This document shows, in pieces, positions 43,768 to 53,265 of a DNA stretch of 64,000 nt; position 1 is the first letter of the stretch, and the number at the start of each line of letters is the position of its first letter. Below the pieces are notes generated by a model. That model saw only the letters and a list, made by a program, of their open reading frames with translations. It had not been told where the DNA came from and did not search any database. Source of the stretch: DASQMT01 sp963835735 (GTDB lineage Bacteria > Actinomycetota > Thermoleophilia > Solirubrobacterales > Solirubrobacteraceae); assembly GCA_963835735.1 (NCBI GenBank), contig CAWIGP010000007.1:62001-126000 (forward strand), in the 5' to 3' direction. Position numbers and translations under genes: made by a program.

Positions 43768-44217
43768 ATGCCAGAGAGTTTCGCGAGCACGGTCCGCGAG
43801 GCCATGCACGAAGGGTGCGAGTGCATCGGGGAGCGCCAGTCTGTTCTCGACGCGGCCAAGCGGCTGGAGCAGCTCGACATCGGCGCGATGCCGATCTGCG
43901 GCGACGACGATCGGCTCAAGGGCATGATCACCGACCGCGACATCGTCGTGAAGGTGCTCGCCCAGGGCATGGATCCCGCGAGCACGATGGCGGGCGATCT
44001 CGCGCAGGAGCGCCTGATGTTCGCGCGCGCGGACATGCCGATGGATCAGGCGCTGAGCCTGATGCAGGAGCACAGCGTCCGGCGCCTGCCGGTCATGGAC
44101 GAGAACATGCGCCTCTGCGGCATGATCACCGAGCGCGACATCGCGATGCACATGCCGCAGGAGCGGACCGGGGAGATGGTCGGCGCGATCAGTTCCGCCG
44201 CGCCGCAGCACTTCTGA
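43768..44217 (+). CDS. CBS-domain protein (two CBS repeats)
   Basis: A 149-residue protein with AGGAGG before ATG 43768. Two tandem CBS motifs span the chain: VLDAAKRLEQLDIGAMPICG followed by GMITDRDIVVKVLAQG (~25-75), and ALSLMQEHSVRRLPVMDENM followed by GMITERDIAMHM (~92-135). Stand-alone CBS pairs bind adenosyl nucleotides and are often induced under stress in actinobacteria. No enzymatic domain is attached. Confidence 0.94.
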   Translation: MPESFASTVREAMHEGCECIGERQSVLDAAKRLEQLDIGAMPICGDDDRLKGMITDRDIVVKVLAQGMDPASTMAGDLAQERLMFARADMPMDQALSLMQEHSVRRLPVMDENMRLCGMITERDIAMHMPQERTGEMVGAISSAAPQHF

Positions 44218-44221
44218 GCGC

Positions 44222-44545
44222 ATGTTCGCAAGCATCCGCCGCTACCGGCTCGAGTCGGGATCGATCGACGATCTGCTGCGCCTGGTGGATACGGACTTCG
44301 CCGACAGCGTGCAGGAGCTGGAGGGCTTCGTCGAGTACCAGGTGCTCGAGTGCGGCAACGGCGAGATCGTGACGATCACGACCTTCGCCGACCGCGCTCG
44401 CGCCGAGGAGTCGATGGAGCTGGCCGCCGACTGGATCCGCGACACGCTGGCCAGGCAGTTCGACCTGACGCGCCTCGAGGCGTTCGTCGGCGAGGTCGCG
44501 ATCAGCCGCGCGCAGGCCGAGGTGCTCGAGCCGGAGCGCTACTGA
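44222..44545 (+). CDS. ABM-like (dimeric alpha/beta barrel) protein
   Basis: A 107-residue protein, MFASIRRYRLESGSIDDLLR, with the ferredoxin-like pattern FVEYQVLECGNGEIVTITTF followed by the helix ADRARAEESMELAADWIRDT. This is the antibiotic-biosynthesis-monooxygenase/stress-responsive barrel family. It lies five bases after the CBS gene, so both probably belong to one stress operon (43022-44545). Function unknown. Confidence 0.72.
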   Translation: MFASIRRYRLESGSIDDLLRLVDTDFADSVQELEGFVEYQVLECGNGEIVTITTFADRARAEESMELAADWIRDTLARQFDLTRLEAFVGEVAISRAQAEVLEPERY

Positions 44546-44592
44546 GCAGCTCGTCGACCGCGGCGTCGAGGGCGGACAGGCGCTCGGCGCGT

Positions 44593-44611
44593 TATCCATC
44601 TGGAATGGATA
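44593..44611. promoter_or_regulatory. Palindrome in 3' intergenic gap, possible operator
   Basis: TATCCAT (44593-44599), spacer ctgga, ATGGATA (44605-44611): perfect seven-base arms. It lies in the 79-base gap between the convergent ABM-like and Fic genes, so a promoter role is not obvious. AT-rich in a GC-rich gap, which makes it stand out. Confidence 0.3.
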
Positions 44612-44624
44612 CCGCCGCGCGCGG

Positions 44625-45899
44625 TCAGCGGCCACCACGTGGCCGCCGAGGCACGCGTCGCGAGGGGGGCGACGATCTCGTGTCGGCGTCCGGACTGGCG
44701 AGTTGCCGCTCCAGCGCGGTGAAGCTGTCGATCAACTCCGCGGCCTCGAACGCGCGGTTCCGCCTCCCGATCGTCGTCTGCTTCACGACGCCGGCCGCCA
44801 AGAGTCGCTGGATCGCTTCGTTCACCGCCTGCCCGCTTCGTCCTATCGATGCGGCCGCACTCTGCACGGTCATCATGGGCGCTCCGGGAAGCGCCTCGAG
44901 CAGGAGTTCGGCCGCGGAGCCACGCCGCACCCGGCCCAGTCGGCGTCGCCATTCAAGCTGCATTGCATCGACGCGGTTCTCGTACGCCTCGGCGTCAGCA
45001 ACGGCCCGTCTGCATGCCGCTGCGAAGAACGCGAGCCAGCCATTCAGGGCCTCTGTCGCCTCCCGGCTGTCGGGATCGCCGCGGTGTCGCGTACGCGTGA
45101 GGCCGTCTACGTAGTCGCGCGCCCGGGTCGCCAGGACGAGCGAGACGGGCGGGACGAACCTCGGCGCGAGCCCGCGGCGACGCAGGATCACGTGTATCAG
45201 CGCTCGCCCCGTTCGCCCGTTGCCGTCGACGAACGGATGGATGGTCTCGAACTGCGCATGCGCGACGGCTGCCTGGGCGACGGCCGGGAGATCGTCCCGA
45301 ATGCAGAAGTCGCAGAGGTCTGCGAGCAACCGCTCGACGTTCTCGGGAGGTGGGGGGACGAACGCGGCCGAGCAGGGGTTGAAGCTGCTGCCGCCGATCC
45401 AGTTCTGTGCCTCACGGATCGCGCCAGCATGGGCTTCGAGCCGGGTCCCGGCGAGCAGCCGTTCGTGCACGGCCAGAAGATCGTCGATCGTCAGCCGGGG
45501 CCGACCGCTGAGCTCCTCGACCGCCCAATTCATCGCGTCGACGTTGTTCAGCACCTCGGCGGCTGTCACGTCGGAACCGGTGCCGCCGGTCAACTGCTCC
45601 TTCAGCAGCCGGCGTCCGCCGACCTCCAAGCCCTCGATGCGCGACGACGCGACCGCCTCGGCCCGAAGGAGGAGTCGCGCGATCGCCTCCGAGTTCGCGA
45701 GCGCGCGGACATCTCGATTCAACGCCGCGATGGCCAGCTCCGCATCCGCGATGTCGGCTGCCGTCGTCGCGTCGAGGCGCAGCTCACGGCTCGAGAGCAG
45801 GTCTGGCACGTACGCCTCGTAATCGCAACCTCGACGATCGCGATGAGACAGTCCGGAGGACTGCTGTGGCAGCCACCTGAGCTTGACTAAGGAGGCCAT
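44625..45899 (-). CDS. Fic-domain protein (AMP-transferase type)
   Basis: A 424-residue Fic protein starting MASLVKLRWLPQQSSGLSHR. The Fic core HPFVDGNGRTGR lies at 221-232 with catalytic His221. The inhibitory-helix motif SSRIEG (85-90; S/TxxxEG) lies N-terminal to it, which makes this a class II, self-inhibited Fic protein that normally AMPylates a target. The N-terminal Fic_N-type region is present, and the C-terminal ~100 residues look like a winged-helix domain (PMMTVQSAAASIGRSGQAVN). A palindromic operator overlaps the promoter immediately upstream. Confidence 0.92.
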   Translation of the reverse strand: MASLVKLRWLPQQSSGLSHRDRRGCDYEAYVPDLLSSRELRLDATTAADIADAELAIAALNRDVRALANSEAIARLLLRAEAVASSRIEGLEVGGRRLLKEQLTGGTGSDVTAAEVLNNVDAMNWAVEELSGRPRLTIDDLLAVHERLLAGTRLEAHAGAIREAQNWIGGSSFNPCSAAFVPPPPENVERLLADLCDFCIRDDLPAVAQAAVAHAQFETIHPFVDGNGRTGRALIHVILRRRGLAPRFVPPVSLVLATRARDYVDGLTRTRHRGDPDSREATEALNGWLAFFAAACRRAVADAEAYENRVDAMQLEWRRRLGRVRRGSAAELLLEALPGAPMMTVQSAAASIGRSGQAVNEAIQRLLAAGVVKQTTIGRRNRAFEAAELIDSFTALERQLASPDADTRSSPPSRRVPRRPRGGR

Positions 45900-45900
45900 G

Positions 45901-45929
45901 TAATCAAGCTTATCCTAGAAGCTTGATTA
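45901..45929 (-). promoter_or_regulatory. Perfect palindrome over the fic promoter, leaderless start
   Basis: TAATCAAGCTT (45901-45911), seven-base centre, AAGCTTGATTA (45919-45929): perfect 11-base arms in an otherwise GC-rich region, beginning two bases from the fic ATG (45899). Read on the minus strand, the centre gives TAGGAT, a good -10 hexamer ending 12 bases before the ATG. No Shine-Dalgarno lies between, so the mRNA is probably leaderless. A third half-site, GAGCTTGACTA (45879-45889, 9 of 11 matching), lies inside the coding start at 40-base spacing. The winged-helix tail of the Fic protein is a candidate autoregulator. Confidence 0.6.
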
Positions 45930-46020
45930 TGCTCGCGGCTTGTGTTCCAACATCGTCACGCAATCGTGGAAACTCGGCGCAGGGGACGCCGTGCGGCAGC
46001 AGGTGTGCCAGTGTCGGCGC

Positions 46021-46536
46021 ATGACCGACTCCGCACCGCTCGTAGACCGTGAGATGCGCGCGGCGTTGCTTCGCGAGGGCATAGTCGTGCTGGAGGAGCA
46101 GACTCACCGCGGGCACAGGAGTGTCGCCGTGACCGGCGCCGGAGCGGAACGGACGCGAGAGATCGTCGCGCTGCACGTCGGTGACGAGGCTGAGATCGAG
46201 GTCGTCGCCGATCTCCCGCGGGTGCTGCGGCCGAGACGCTGCGTCGGCCAGATGGAACGGGAGCCCGGAAGGCTGCAGGTGCGCTACGTCCTGCGCGGTG
46301 ACGAGCATGTGGATGACATCGTCGTCGCTGAGGACGACCACGCAGTCGTCGTCCTCGCCACGGTCTGCACGTCGGCTGCCGGGGAGGCAGGTGAGCGCGT
46401 CGAAGGTCCCTGGCACGTCTATCTCGACGAGCCGCTCGCCGGCCGGGCGGTGATCGACGGCGCAACTGGCGACCAGGTCCCGTACTACAACGTCTACCTC
46501 GACCTCGAGGAGCCGCTCACTCGGAGGGGACGATGA
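46021..46536 (+). CDS. Unknown protein, 171 residues
   Basis: From ATG 46021 (MTDSAPLVDREMRAALLREG; an upstream in-frame start at 45940 would add 27 residues). Mixed alpha/beta: VTGAGAERTREIVALHVGDE, REPGRLQVRYVLRGDEHVDD, HVYLDEPLAGRAVIDGATGD. No family recognised. Codon pattern and length support a real gene. It lies alone between the fic promoter and recC. Confidence 0.55.
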   Translation: MTDSAPLVDREMRAALLREGIVVLEEQTHRGHRSVAVTGAGAERTREIVALHVGDEAEIEVVADLPRVLRPRRCVGQMEREPGRLQVRYVLRGDEHVDDIVVAEDDHAVVVLATVCTSAAGEAGERVEGPWHVYLDEPLAGRAVIDGATGDQVPYYNVYLDLEEPLTRRGR

Positions 46537-46658
46537 TCCAGAGCGCGACGTAGAGAGGATCGCCGCGCACACGCCGGCGACGATCCGGCCGCGCCGAGGA
46601 CGGACGAGTGCGGTCGAGCGAGCGGCGCGGGCAGGCTACCGTTCGGCGCCGCCGCACC

Positions 46659-49600
46659 ATGCTTCACGTCCACCGGGCCGAACGGGCCGATCATCTCGTC
46701 GACGCGCTCCGCGCGCTGCTCGCCGATCCGCTGCCGGATCCGTTCGCGCGCGAGGTCGTCGGCGTCCCCACGCGCGGGATCGAGCGCTGGCTCAGGCAGC
46801 GGCTCTCGACCGGGCTCGGCGCCCAGCCGGGGCGCGCGGACGGCGTGTGCGCGAACGTCGACTTCCCGACCCCGCACCGGCTCGTGGCCGACGCGGTGGC
46901 GGTCGCGTCGGGCGTCGATGCCGACGCCGATCCGTGGCGGCCGGAGCGGGCGGTGTGGCCGCTGCTCGCGGTCGTCGACGCGAGCCTCGCCGAGCCGTGG
47001 CTGCACGACCTCGCGAACCACCTGGGCGAGAACCCGGGCGGGCGCCGCTACGGCACGGTCCGGCACCTCGCCGACCTGTTCGACCGCTACGCGCTGCACC
47101 GTCCCGACCTCGTTCGCGCGTGGGCTCAGGGTGAGGACACCGGCTGGCAGGCCGAGCTGTGGCGACGGCTGCGCGCGGCGATCGGGGAGCCCGGACCGGC
47201 CGAGCGCGTCGAGCGCGCGTGCGCGCGGCTGGCCGACGAGCCCGCGCTGGTCGATCTGCCGCAGCGGCTGGCGCTGTTCGGGCTGACCCGGCTGCCGGCC
47301 GGCCACGTCCGCGTGCTGCGCGCGATCGCCGCGCAACGCGACGTCCACCTGCTTCTGCTCCACCCGTCGCCCGCGCTGTGGGAGCGGGTGCGCGAGTCCG
47401 CGCCGCAGGTCGTCAAGCGACGCGACGACGTCACCGCGACGCTGCCGGAGCACCCGCTGCTGGCCTCGTGGGGACGCGACGCGCGCGAGCTGCAGCTCGT
47501 GATCGCGGGCGAGCACGCCGACCATCACCATCCCGGCGGCGAGCGCGCGAGCAGCCTGCTCGCCCGCATCCAGGCCGACGTCCGCGCGGACCGCGCGCCC
47601 GCCGCCGGCGCGCTCGACGCGGGCGACCGCAGCATCCAGATCCACTCCTGCCACGGCCGCGCGCGCCAGGTCGAGGTGCTGCGCGACCAGATCCTGCACC
47701 TGCTCGCCGACGACCCGACGCTCGAGCCGCGCGACGTGATCGTGATGTGCCCCGACATCGAGGCGTTCGCGCCGCTGATCCAGGCCACGTTCGGCGCCGG
47801 CGAGGTCGCCGAGGACGACGACGACCAGCTCCCGGCTGAGCTGCGCCCGCCCGACCTGCGCGTCCGCCTCGCCGACCGCTCGCTGCGCCAGACCAACCCT
47901 GTGCTCGGCGTCGTCGCCCGCCTGATCGAGCTGGGGGAGGAGCGGCTCACCGCGTCGCAGGTGCTCGACCTGGCGGACCGCGAACCCGTGCGCCGGCGCT
48001 TCGGGCTCGGCGACGACGAGCTCGCGCGGCTGGAGGAATGGGTCCGCGCGAGCGGCGTCCGCTGGGGTCTGGACGCCGAGCACCGCGCCCCGTTCAAGCT
48101 CCACACGCTGAGCGCCGGCACCTGGCGCGCCGGGCTCGACCGGCTGCTGCTGGGCGTGACGATGACCGAGGACGAGCAGCGGCTGTTCGAGGATGTGCTC
48201 CCGCTCGACGACGTCGAGAGCGGCGCGATCGACCTCGCCGGGCGCTTCGCCGAGCTGGTCGACCGGCTCCGGCTGACGCTCGACGAGCTGCGGCGCCCGC
48301 AGCCGATCGCCGGCTGGGCGGACGCGCTGGCGCGCGGCGCAGACGCGCTGACCGCGACCGCGCCGCCCGACGCGTGGCAGCGCGCCGAGCTGCAGCGGCT
48401 GCTCGACGACGTCGTCGGCGAGGCGGCGGGCCACCAGGTCGAGCTGTCGCTGCCCGAGGTCCGCGCGCTGCTCGCCGACCGCCTGCGCGGCCGGCCCACC
48501 CGCGCGAACTTCCGCACCGGTCACCTGACGATCTGCACGCTCGTCCCGATGCGCTCGGTGCCGCACCGCGTCGTCTGCCTGCTCGGGCTCGACGACGGCG
48601 TGTTCCCGCGCAAGGCGCCGCGCGACGGCGACGATCTGATGCTCGACGACCCGCACGTCGGCGAGCGCGATCCGCGCACCGAGGACCGGCAGCAGCTGCT
48701 CGACGCGCTGATGGCCGCGTCCGACCGGCTGATCGTCACCTACACGGGCAACGACGAGCGCACGAACCTGCCGCGGCCGCCGGCCGTGCCGGTGGGCGAG
48801 CTGCTCGACGTGATCGACCGCACCGCGCCCGGCGCCCGCGATCAGGTCGTCGTGCGCCACCCGCTGCAGCCGTTCGACGAGCGCAACTTCGCGGCGGGGG
48901 CGCTCGTCCCCGGCCGCGTCTGGAGCTTCGACCGCGTGATGCTCGGCGGCGCGAGCGCGCGCGCCGACGAGCGCGCCGCCGCACGCCCGTTCCTCACCGC
49001 GCCGCTGCCCGGGCTCACCTCGGCGGTGCTCGAGCTCGACGATCTCGTGCGCTTCGCCGAGCGCCCGGTCCGCGCGTTCCTGCGCCGGCGGCTCGGGATC
49101 ACCGTCGGCGGCTTCTCCGACGAGGTGGAGGACGGACTGCCGGTCGAGCTCGACTCGCTGGAGACGTGGGGCGTCGGGCATCGCCTGCTCGAGGCGCGGC
49201 TCGCCGGCGCCGAGCCGCGCGCCGCGGCGCTCGCCGAGAGATCCCGGGGGACGCTTCCGCCCGGAGTGCTGGGGCTGCCGGTGATCGCGGCGGTCCACCC
49301 GATCGTGGAGGAGATCGTCGCCCACCTGCCGGCCGGCGAGCCGGGCTCGGTCGACGTCAAGCTGACGCTGCCCGACGGCCGCACGCTGAGCGGCACCGTG
49401 CCCGGCGTGTGCGGCGACGTGCTGCGGACGGTCACGTACTCGCGCGTGAACGCGCGCCACCGGCTCGCGGCCTGGGTCCGGCTGCTGGCGCTGGCGGCCG
49501 CCCAGCCGGCGCGCGAGTACGAGGCGCTCACGCTGGGGCGCGCTCAGCAGGACTCCCACGGCAGCGTCACCGTCGCGCGCATCCCGCCGCTCGCCGCGGC

Positions 49601-49961
49601 CGACGCGCTCGAGCAGCTCGCCGTGCTCGCCGACCTGCACGACCGCGGCATGCGCGAGCCGCCGCCGCTCGCGTGCCTGACGTCGGCCGCCTACGCCGCC
49701 GCCGCGCGCGCGGGCCGCGATCCGGAGGCCGCGGCCCGGGGCGAGTGGGAGTCGGCGTACCGGTTCGATCGCGAGGACCGCGCGCCCGAGCACGTGCTCG
49801 TGCTCGGCGGCGTGCGACCGCTCGCCGACCTGCTCGCCGAGCCGGCCCGCGCGGACGAGCGCGGCGCCTGGTGGGATCCCGACGAGCCGCGCCGGTTCGG
49901 ACGCTGGGCGCGCCGCCTGTGGGACGGGCTGCTCGGTGTCGAGGAGGTCGCCGACCGGTGA
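46659..49961 (+). CDS. recC: Exodeoxyribonuclease V gamma subunit
   Basis: A 1100-residue RecC-like protein from ATG 46659 (MLHVHRAERADHLVDALRAL). REVVGVPTRGIERWLRQRLS at the start and SIQIHSCHGRARQVEVLRDQ with LEPRDVIVMCPDIEAFAPLI in the middle are the typical RecC helicase-like features with degenerate Walker motifs. VCLLGLDDGVFPRKAPRDGD and RKAP are also conserved. First gene of recCBD; recB follows with a GTGA overlap (49958). RecC holds the complex together and recognises the regulatory sequence. Length is normal. Confidence 0.93.
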   Translation: MLHVHRAERADHLVDALRALLADPLPDPFAREVVGVPTRGIERWLRQRLSTGLGAQPGRADGVCANVDFPTPHRLVADAVAVASGVDADADPWRPERAVWPLLAVVDASLAEPWLHDLANHLGENPGGRRYGTVRHLADLFDRYALHRPDLVRAWAQGEDTGWQAELWRRLRAAIGEPGPAERVERACARLADEPALVDLPQRLALFGLTRLPAGHVRVLRAIAAQRDVHLLLLHPSPALWERVRESAPQVVKRRDDVTATLPEHPLLASWGRDARELQLVIAGEHADHHHPGGERASSLLARIQADVRADRAPAAGALDAGDRSIQIHSCHGRARQVEVLRDQILHLLADDPTLEPRDVIVMCPDIEAFAPLIQATFGAGEVAEDDDDQLPAELRPPDLRVRLADRSLRQTNPVLGVVARLIELGEERLTASQVLDLADREPVRRRFGLGDDELARLEEWVRASGVRWGLDAEHRAPFKLHTLSAGTWRAGLDRLLLGVTMTEDEQRLFEDVLPLDDVESGAIDLAGRFAELVDRLRLTLDELRRPQPIAGWADALARGADALTATAPPDAWQRAELQRLLDDVVGEAAGHQVELSLPEVRALLADRLRGRPTRANFRTGHLTICTLVPMRSVPHRVVCLLGLDDGVFPRKAPRDGDDLMLDDPHVGERDPRTEDRQQLLDALMAASDRLIVTYTGNDERTNLPRPPAVPVGELLDVIDRTAPGARDQVVVRHPLQPFDERNFAAGALVPGRVWSFDRVMLGGASARADERAAARPFLTAPLPGLTSAVLELDDLVRFAERPVRAFLRRRLGITVGGFSDEVEDGLPVELDSLETWGVGHRLLEARLAGAEPRAAALAERSRGTLPPGVLGLPVIAAVHPIVEEIVAHLPAGEPGSVDVKLTLPDGRTLSGTVPGVCGDVLRTVTYSRVNARHRLAAWVRLLALAAAQPAREYEALTLGRAQQDSHGSVTVARIPPLAAADALEQLAVLADLHDRGMREPPPLACLTSAAYAAAARAGRDPEAAARGEWESAYRFDREDRAPEHVLVLGGVRPLADLLAEPARADERGAWWDPDEPRRFGRWARRLWDGLLGVEEVADR

Positions 49962-52900
49962 CCCGGCCGTTCGACGTCCGCGGCCCGCTCCCGGCCGGCG
50001 TGACGGTGCTCGAGGCGAGCGCCGGCACCGGCAAGACGTACACGATCGCCGCGCTCGCGGCGCGCTACGTCGCCGAGGGGACGCCGCTGCACCAGCTGCT
50101 GCTCGTCACGTTCACGCGGATGGCGACCGGCGAGCTGCGCGAGCGCGTGCGGGAGCGGCTCGTGTCGGCCGAGCGAGCGCTCGGCCGCGCGCGCCGCGGT
50201 CGACGACGACGCGGTCGTGCAGCTCCTCGCCCGCGGCACGCCCGAGGAAGTGGAGCGGCGGCGCGAGCGCCTGTCGCGCGCGCTCGCCGACTTCGACGCC
50301 GCGACGATCGCGACGACGCACGGCTTCTGCCAGGAGGTGCTGGGCGGGCTCGGCGTCGCCGGCGACGTGGAGCGCGACGCACTCTTCCTCGAGGACGTGG
50401 GCGACCTCGTCGACGAGGTCGTCGACGACCTCTACGTGCGCCGCTTCTTCGAGAAGGACTCGCCGCCGTTCTCGCGCGCCGAGGCGCGCCGCATCGCCGA
50501 CCTCGCGGTCGCGAACCCGGGCGCGCCGATCGAGCCGGCCGACGGCGACGGCGTGCCGGCGATGCGCAGCCGGCTGGCGGACGCGGTACGCAGGGAGCTC
50601 GAGCTGCGCAAGCAGCGCACCGGCGTGATGACCTACGACGACCAGCTCACCCGCCTGCACGCGGCGCTCGTCCGGCGACGGCGGCGAGGCGATCGCGCGG
50701 CGGCTGCGCGAGCGCTGGCACGTCGTGCTCGTCGACGAGTTCCAGGACACCGACCCGGTGCAGTGGGACATCATGCGGCGCGCATTCGGGGCGGGCACGC
50801 TGGTGTTGATCGGCGACCCGAAGCAGGCGATCTACGCGTTCCGCGGCGCCGACGTGTTCGCATACCTCGAGGCCGCGCGCGAGGCCACGACAAAGGCGAC
50901 GCTGGAGATCAACTGGCGCAGCGACCAGGGACTGATCGACGCCTACGACGCGCTGTTCGGCGGCGCCCGGCTCGGGCACGAGGGGATCGAGTACCGCACC
51001 GTGCGCGCGACCGAGGCCAACCGGCGCCCGCGGCTGAGCGGGGCGCCGCAGGATGCGCCGCTGCGGATCCGCGTCGTCCATCGCGACGAGCCGGGCGTGG
51101 CCACGACAGGCCGCGGGAACGTGCGCGCGCCATACGCGCGCGAGCACATCGCCGACGACCTCGCGGCCGATCTGGTCGCGCTGCTCTCGTCGGGCGCGCG
51201 TGTCGACGGCGCGCCGGTCGCGCCCGGCCACGTCGCGGTGCTCGTGCGCACGAACCGCAACGCCGCCCAGGTCCGCGATGCGCTCGACGCCGCCGGGGTG
51301 CCCGCGGTGATCAACGGCGCCGGCAGCGTGTTCGGCACCCAGCCCGCGCAGCAGTGGCTGCGCCTGCTCGAGGCGCTCGAGCGCCCGACCTCGGCGCCGC
51401 GGGCGCGCGCGGCGGCGCTCACGCCGTTCCTCGGCTGGGACGCAGCGCGCGTGGCGACCGCGCCCGAGGAGGAGTGGGAGGACGTCCACCGGCGGCTGCA
51501 CGGCTGGGCACGGCTGCTGCGCGTGCGCGGCGTGGCGTCGCTGATCGAGGCGATCACGCTGCTGGAGGGCATCCCCGCGCGCGTGCTCTCCGAAGCCGAC
51601 GGCGAGCGCCGGCTGACCGATCTGCGCCACGTCGGCCAGCTCCTGCACGCGGCGGCAACGACCGAGCAGCTCGGCGTCACCGCACTCACCCAGTGGCTGC
51701 GGCGGCGCGTCGCGGAAGCCGAGCGGGACACGAGCGACGAGGACCGCAGCCGCCGGCTCGAGTCCGACGCCGAGGCCGTCCAGGTCCTCACGATCCATCG
51801 CAGCAAGGGGCTCGAGTTCCCGATCGTCTACTGCCCGGACCTGTGGGAGCCGACCTGGATCACCGAGGACAGCGTCCCGGTCGCGTTCCACGATCCCGAC
51901 CGCGGCGACGCGCGCGTGGTCGACGTCGGGCTGGAGGGCCCGGAGTACCGCGCGCACAAGCTGCAGTATCTGATCGAGCAGCGCGGCGAGGATCTGCGGC
52001 TGGCGTATGTCGCGCTTACGCGCGCGCGGCACCAGGCGGTGGTGTGGTGGGTGGGATCGTCGACCAGTCAGCACTCGGCGCTCGGCCGCCTGCTGTTCGC
52101 GCGCGACGCCGACGGCAACGTCGACTGGAAGGGCCGCACCGCACCGCCGGACGCCGCCGCGCTCGCGCGCTTCGAGGCGCTCGCCGCGGAGGCGCCCGGC
52201 TGCGTCAGCGTCGAACGCTCGCAGCGCGGGCTGGCGGTCGAGTGGAGCGGGCCGCTCGGCGAGCCGGCCGCGCTGGCGACGGCGCGCTTCGACCGCCGGC
52301 TCGACCTGCGCTGGCGGCGCACTTCGTTCAGCGACATCGCCGCCGGCGCGCACGAGGCGCGCGTCGCCAGCGAGCCGGAGGAGCCGCTGCTGTCCGACGA
52401 GCCGGAGGAGGCGGTGCGCGCGGCCGCGCCCGGCGGCGACGAGCACCTGCGCGCGACGCTGTCGCCGCTGGGCGCGATGCCCGCCGGCGTCCGGGTGGGG
52501 ACGTTCGTGCACGGGCTGCTCGAGGCGGCCGACTTCGCAGCGCCCGACCTCGAGGCCGAGCTGTCCGCGCGGGTCGGCGACCTGCAGGCGTGGCGAGCGG
52601 TCGAGATCGGCGACCCGGCGGTCGCGGTGGCGGGCCTGGCCGCCGCGATCGAGACTCCGCTCGGGGACGGGCTGCGGCTGCGCGACGTCGCGCGCGCCGA
52701 TCGCATGGACGAGCTCGAGTTCGAGCTCCCGCTCGCCGGCGGCGACTCGCCGACCGGCGAGCTCGTGCTCGACGCGATCGCCGCCGTGCTCGCCGAGCAC
52801 CTCGCGCCGGACGACCCGCTCGCCGGGTACCCGGAGCGGCTCGCCGATCCGCTGCTGCGGCGCACGGTGCGCGGCTTCGCCACCGGCAGCATCGACCTGG

Positions 52901-53265
52901 TCGTGCGCGAGGCCGACCGCTTCACGGTGATCGACTACAAGACCAACTGGCTCGGCGCGCCCGGCGAGGAGCTGACCGCCTGGCACCACCGTCCGGCCGC
53001 GCTCGCCGCCGAGATGGAGCGCGCCCACTACGGCCTCCAGGCCCTGCTGTACACGGTCGCGCTGCACCGCTACCTGCGCTGGCGGCTCCCCGAATACGAC
53101 CCGGAGCGCAACCTCGGCGGCGTGCGCTATCTGTTCCTGCGCGGCATGACGGGACCGGACACGCCGGTGGTCGACGGGACGCCGTGCGGCGTATTCGTCT
53201 GGCGCCCGTCCGGCGCGCTGGTCGCTGCGCTCAGCGACGTGCTCGATCGCGGGGGGCCGGCGTGA
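49958..53265 (+). pseudogene. recB: Exodeoxyribonuclease V beta subunit with two frameshifts
   Basis: GTG 49958 opens with Walker A ASAGTGKT (residues 20-27). Within the GC repeat at ~50184-50196 one extra base moves the frame; it resumes as AVVQLLARGTPEEVERRRER. At ~50671-50672 a second extra base moves it again; the protein resumes as GEAIARRLRERWHVVLVDEF and reaches DEFQDTDPVQWDI, the motif II region. From there it is complete: LTIHRSKGLEFPIVYCPDLW, AYVALTRARHQAV, and the C-terminal RecB nuclease domain (VVREADRFTVIDYKTNWLG). Repaired length is ~1100 residues. Two +1 changes in an otherwise perfect gene, flanked by coupled recC and recD, suggest sequence error. Confidence 0.9.

Noticed and set aside
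46494..49793. Long minus-strand open frame of 1099 codons opposite recC
   Set aside because: Arg/Ala/Gly/Gln-rich composition typical of antisense frames in high-GC DNA; the plus strand has RecC motifs throughout.
49958..53265. Programmed ribosomal frameshifting in recB
   Set aside because: No slippery heptamer at either site. The shifts are +1 in GC runs, and four other genes show the same kind of change, so error is simpler.
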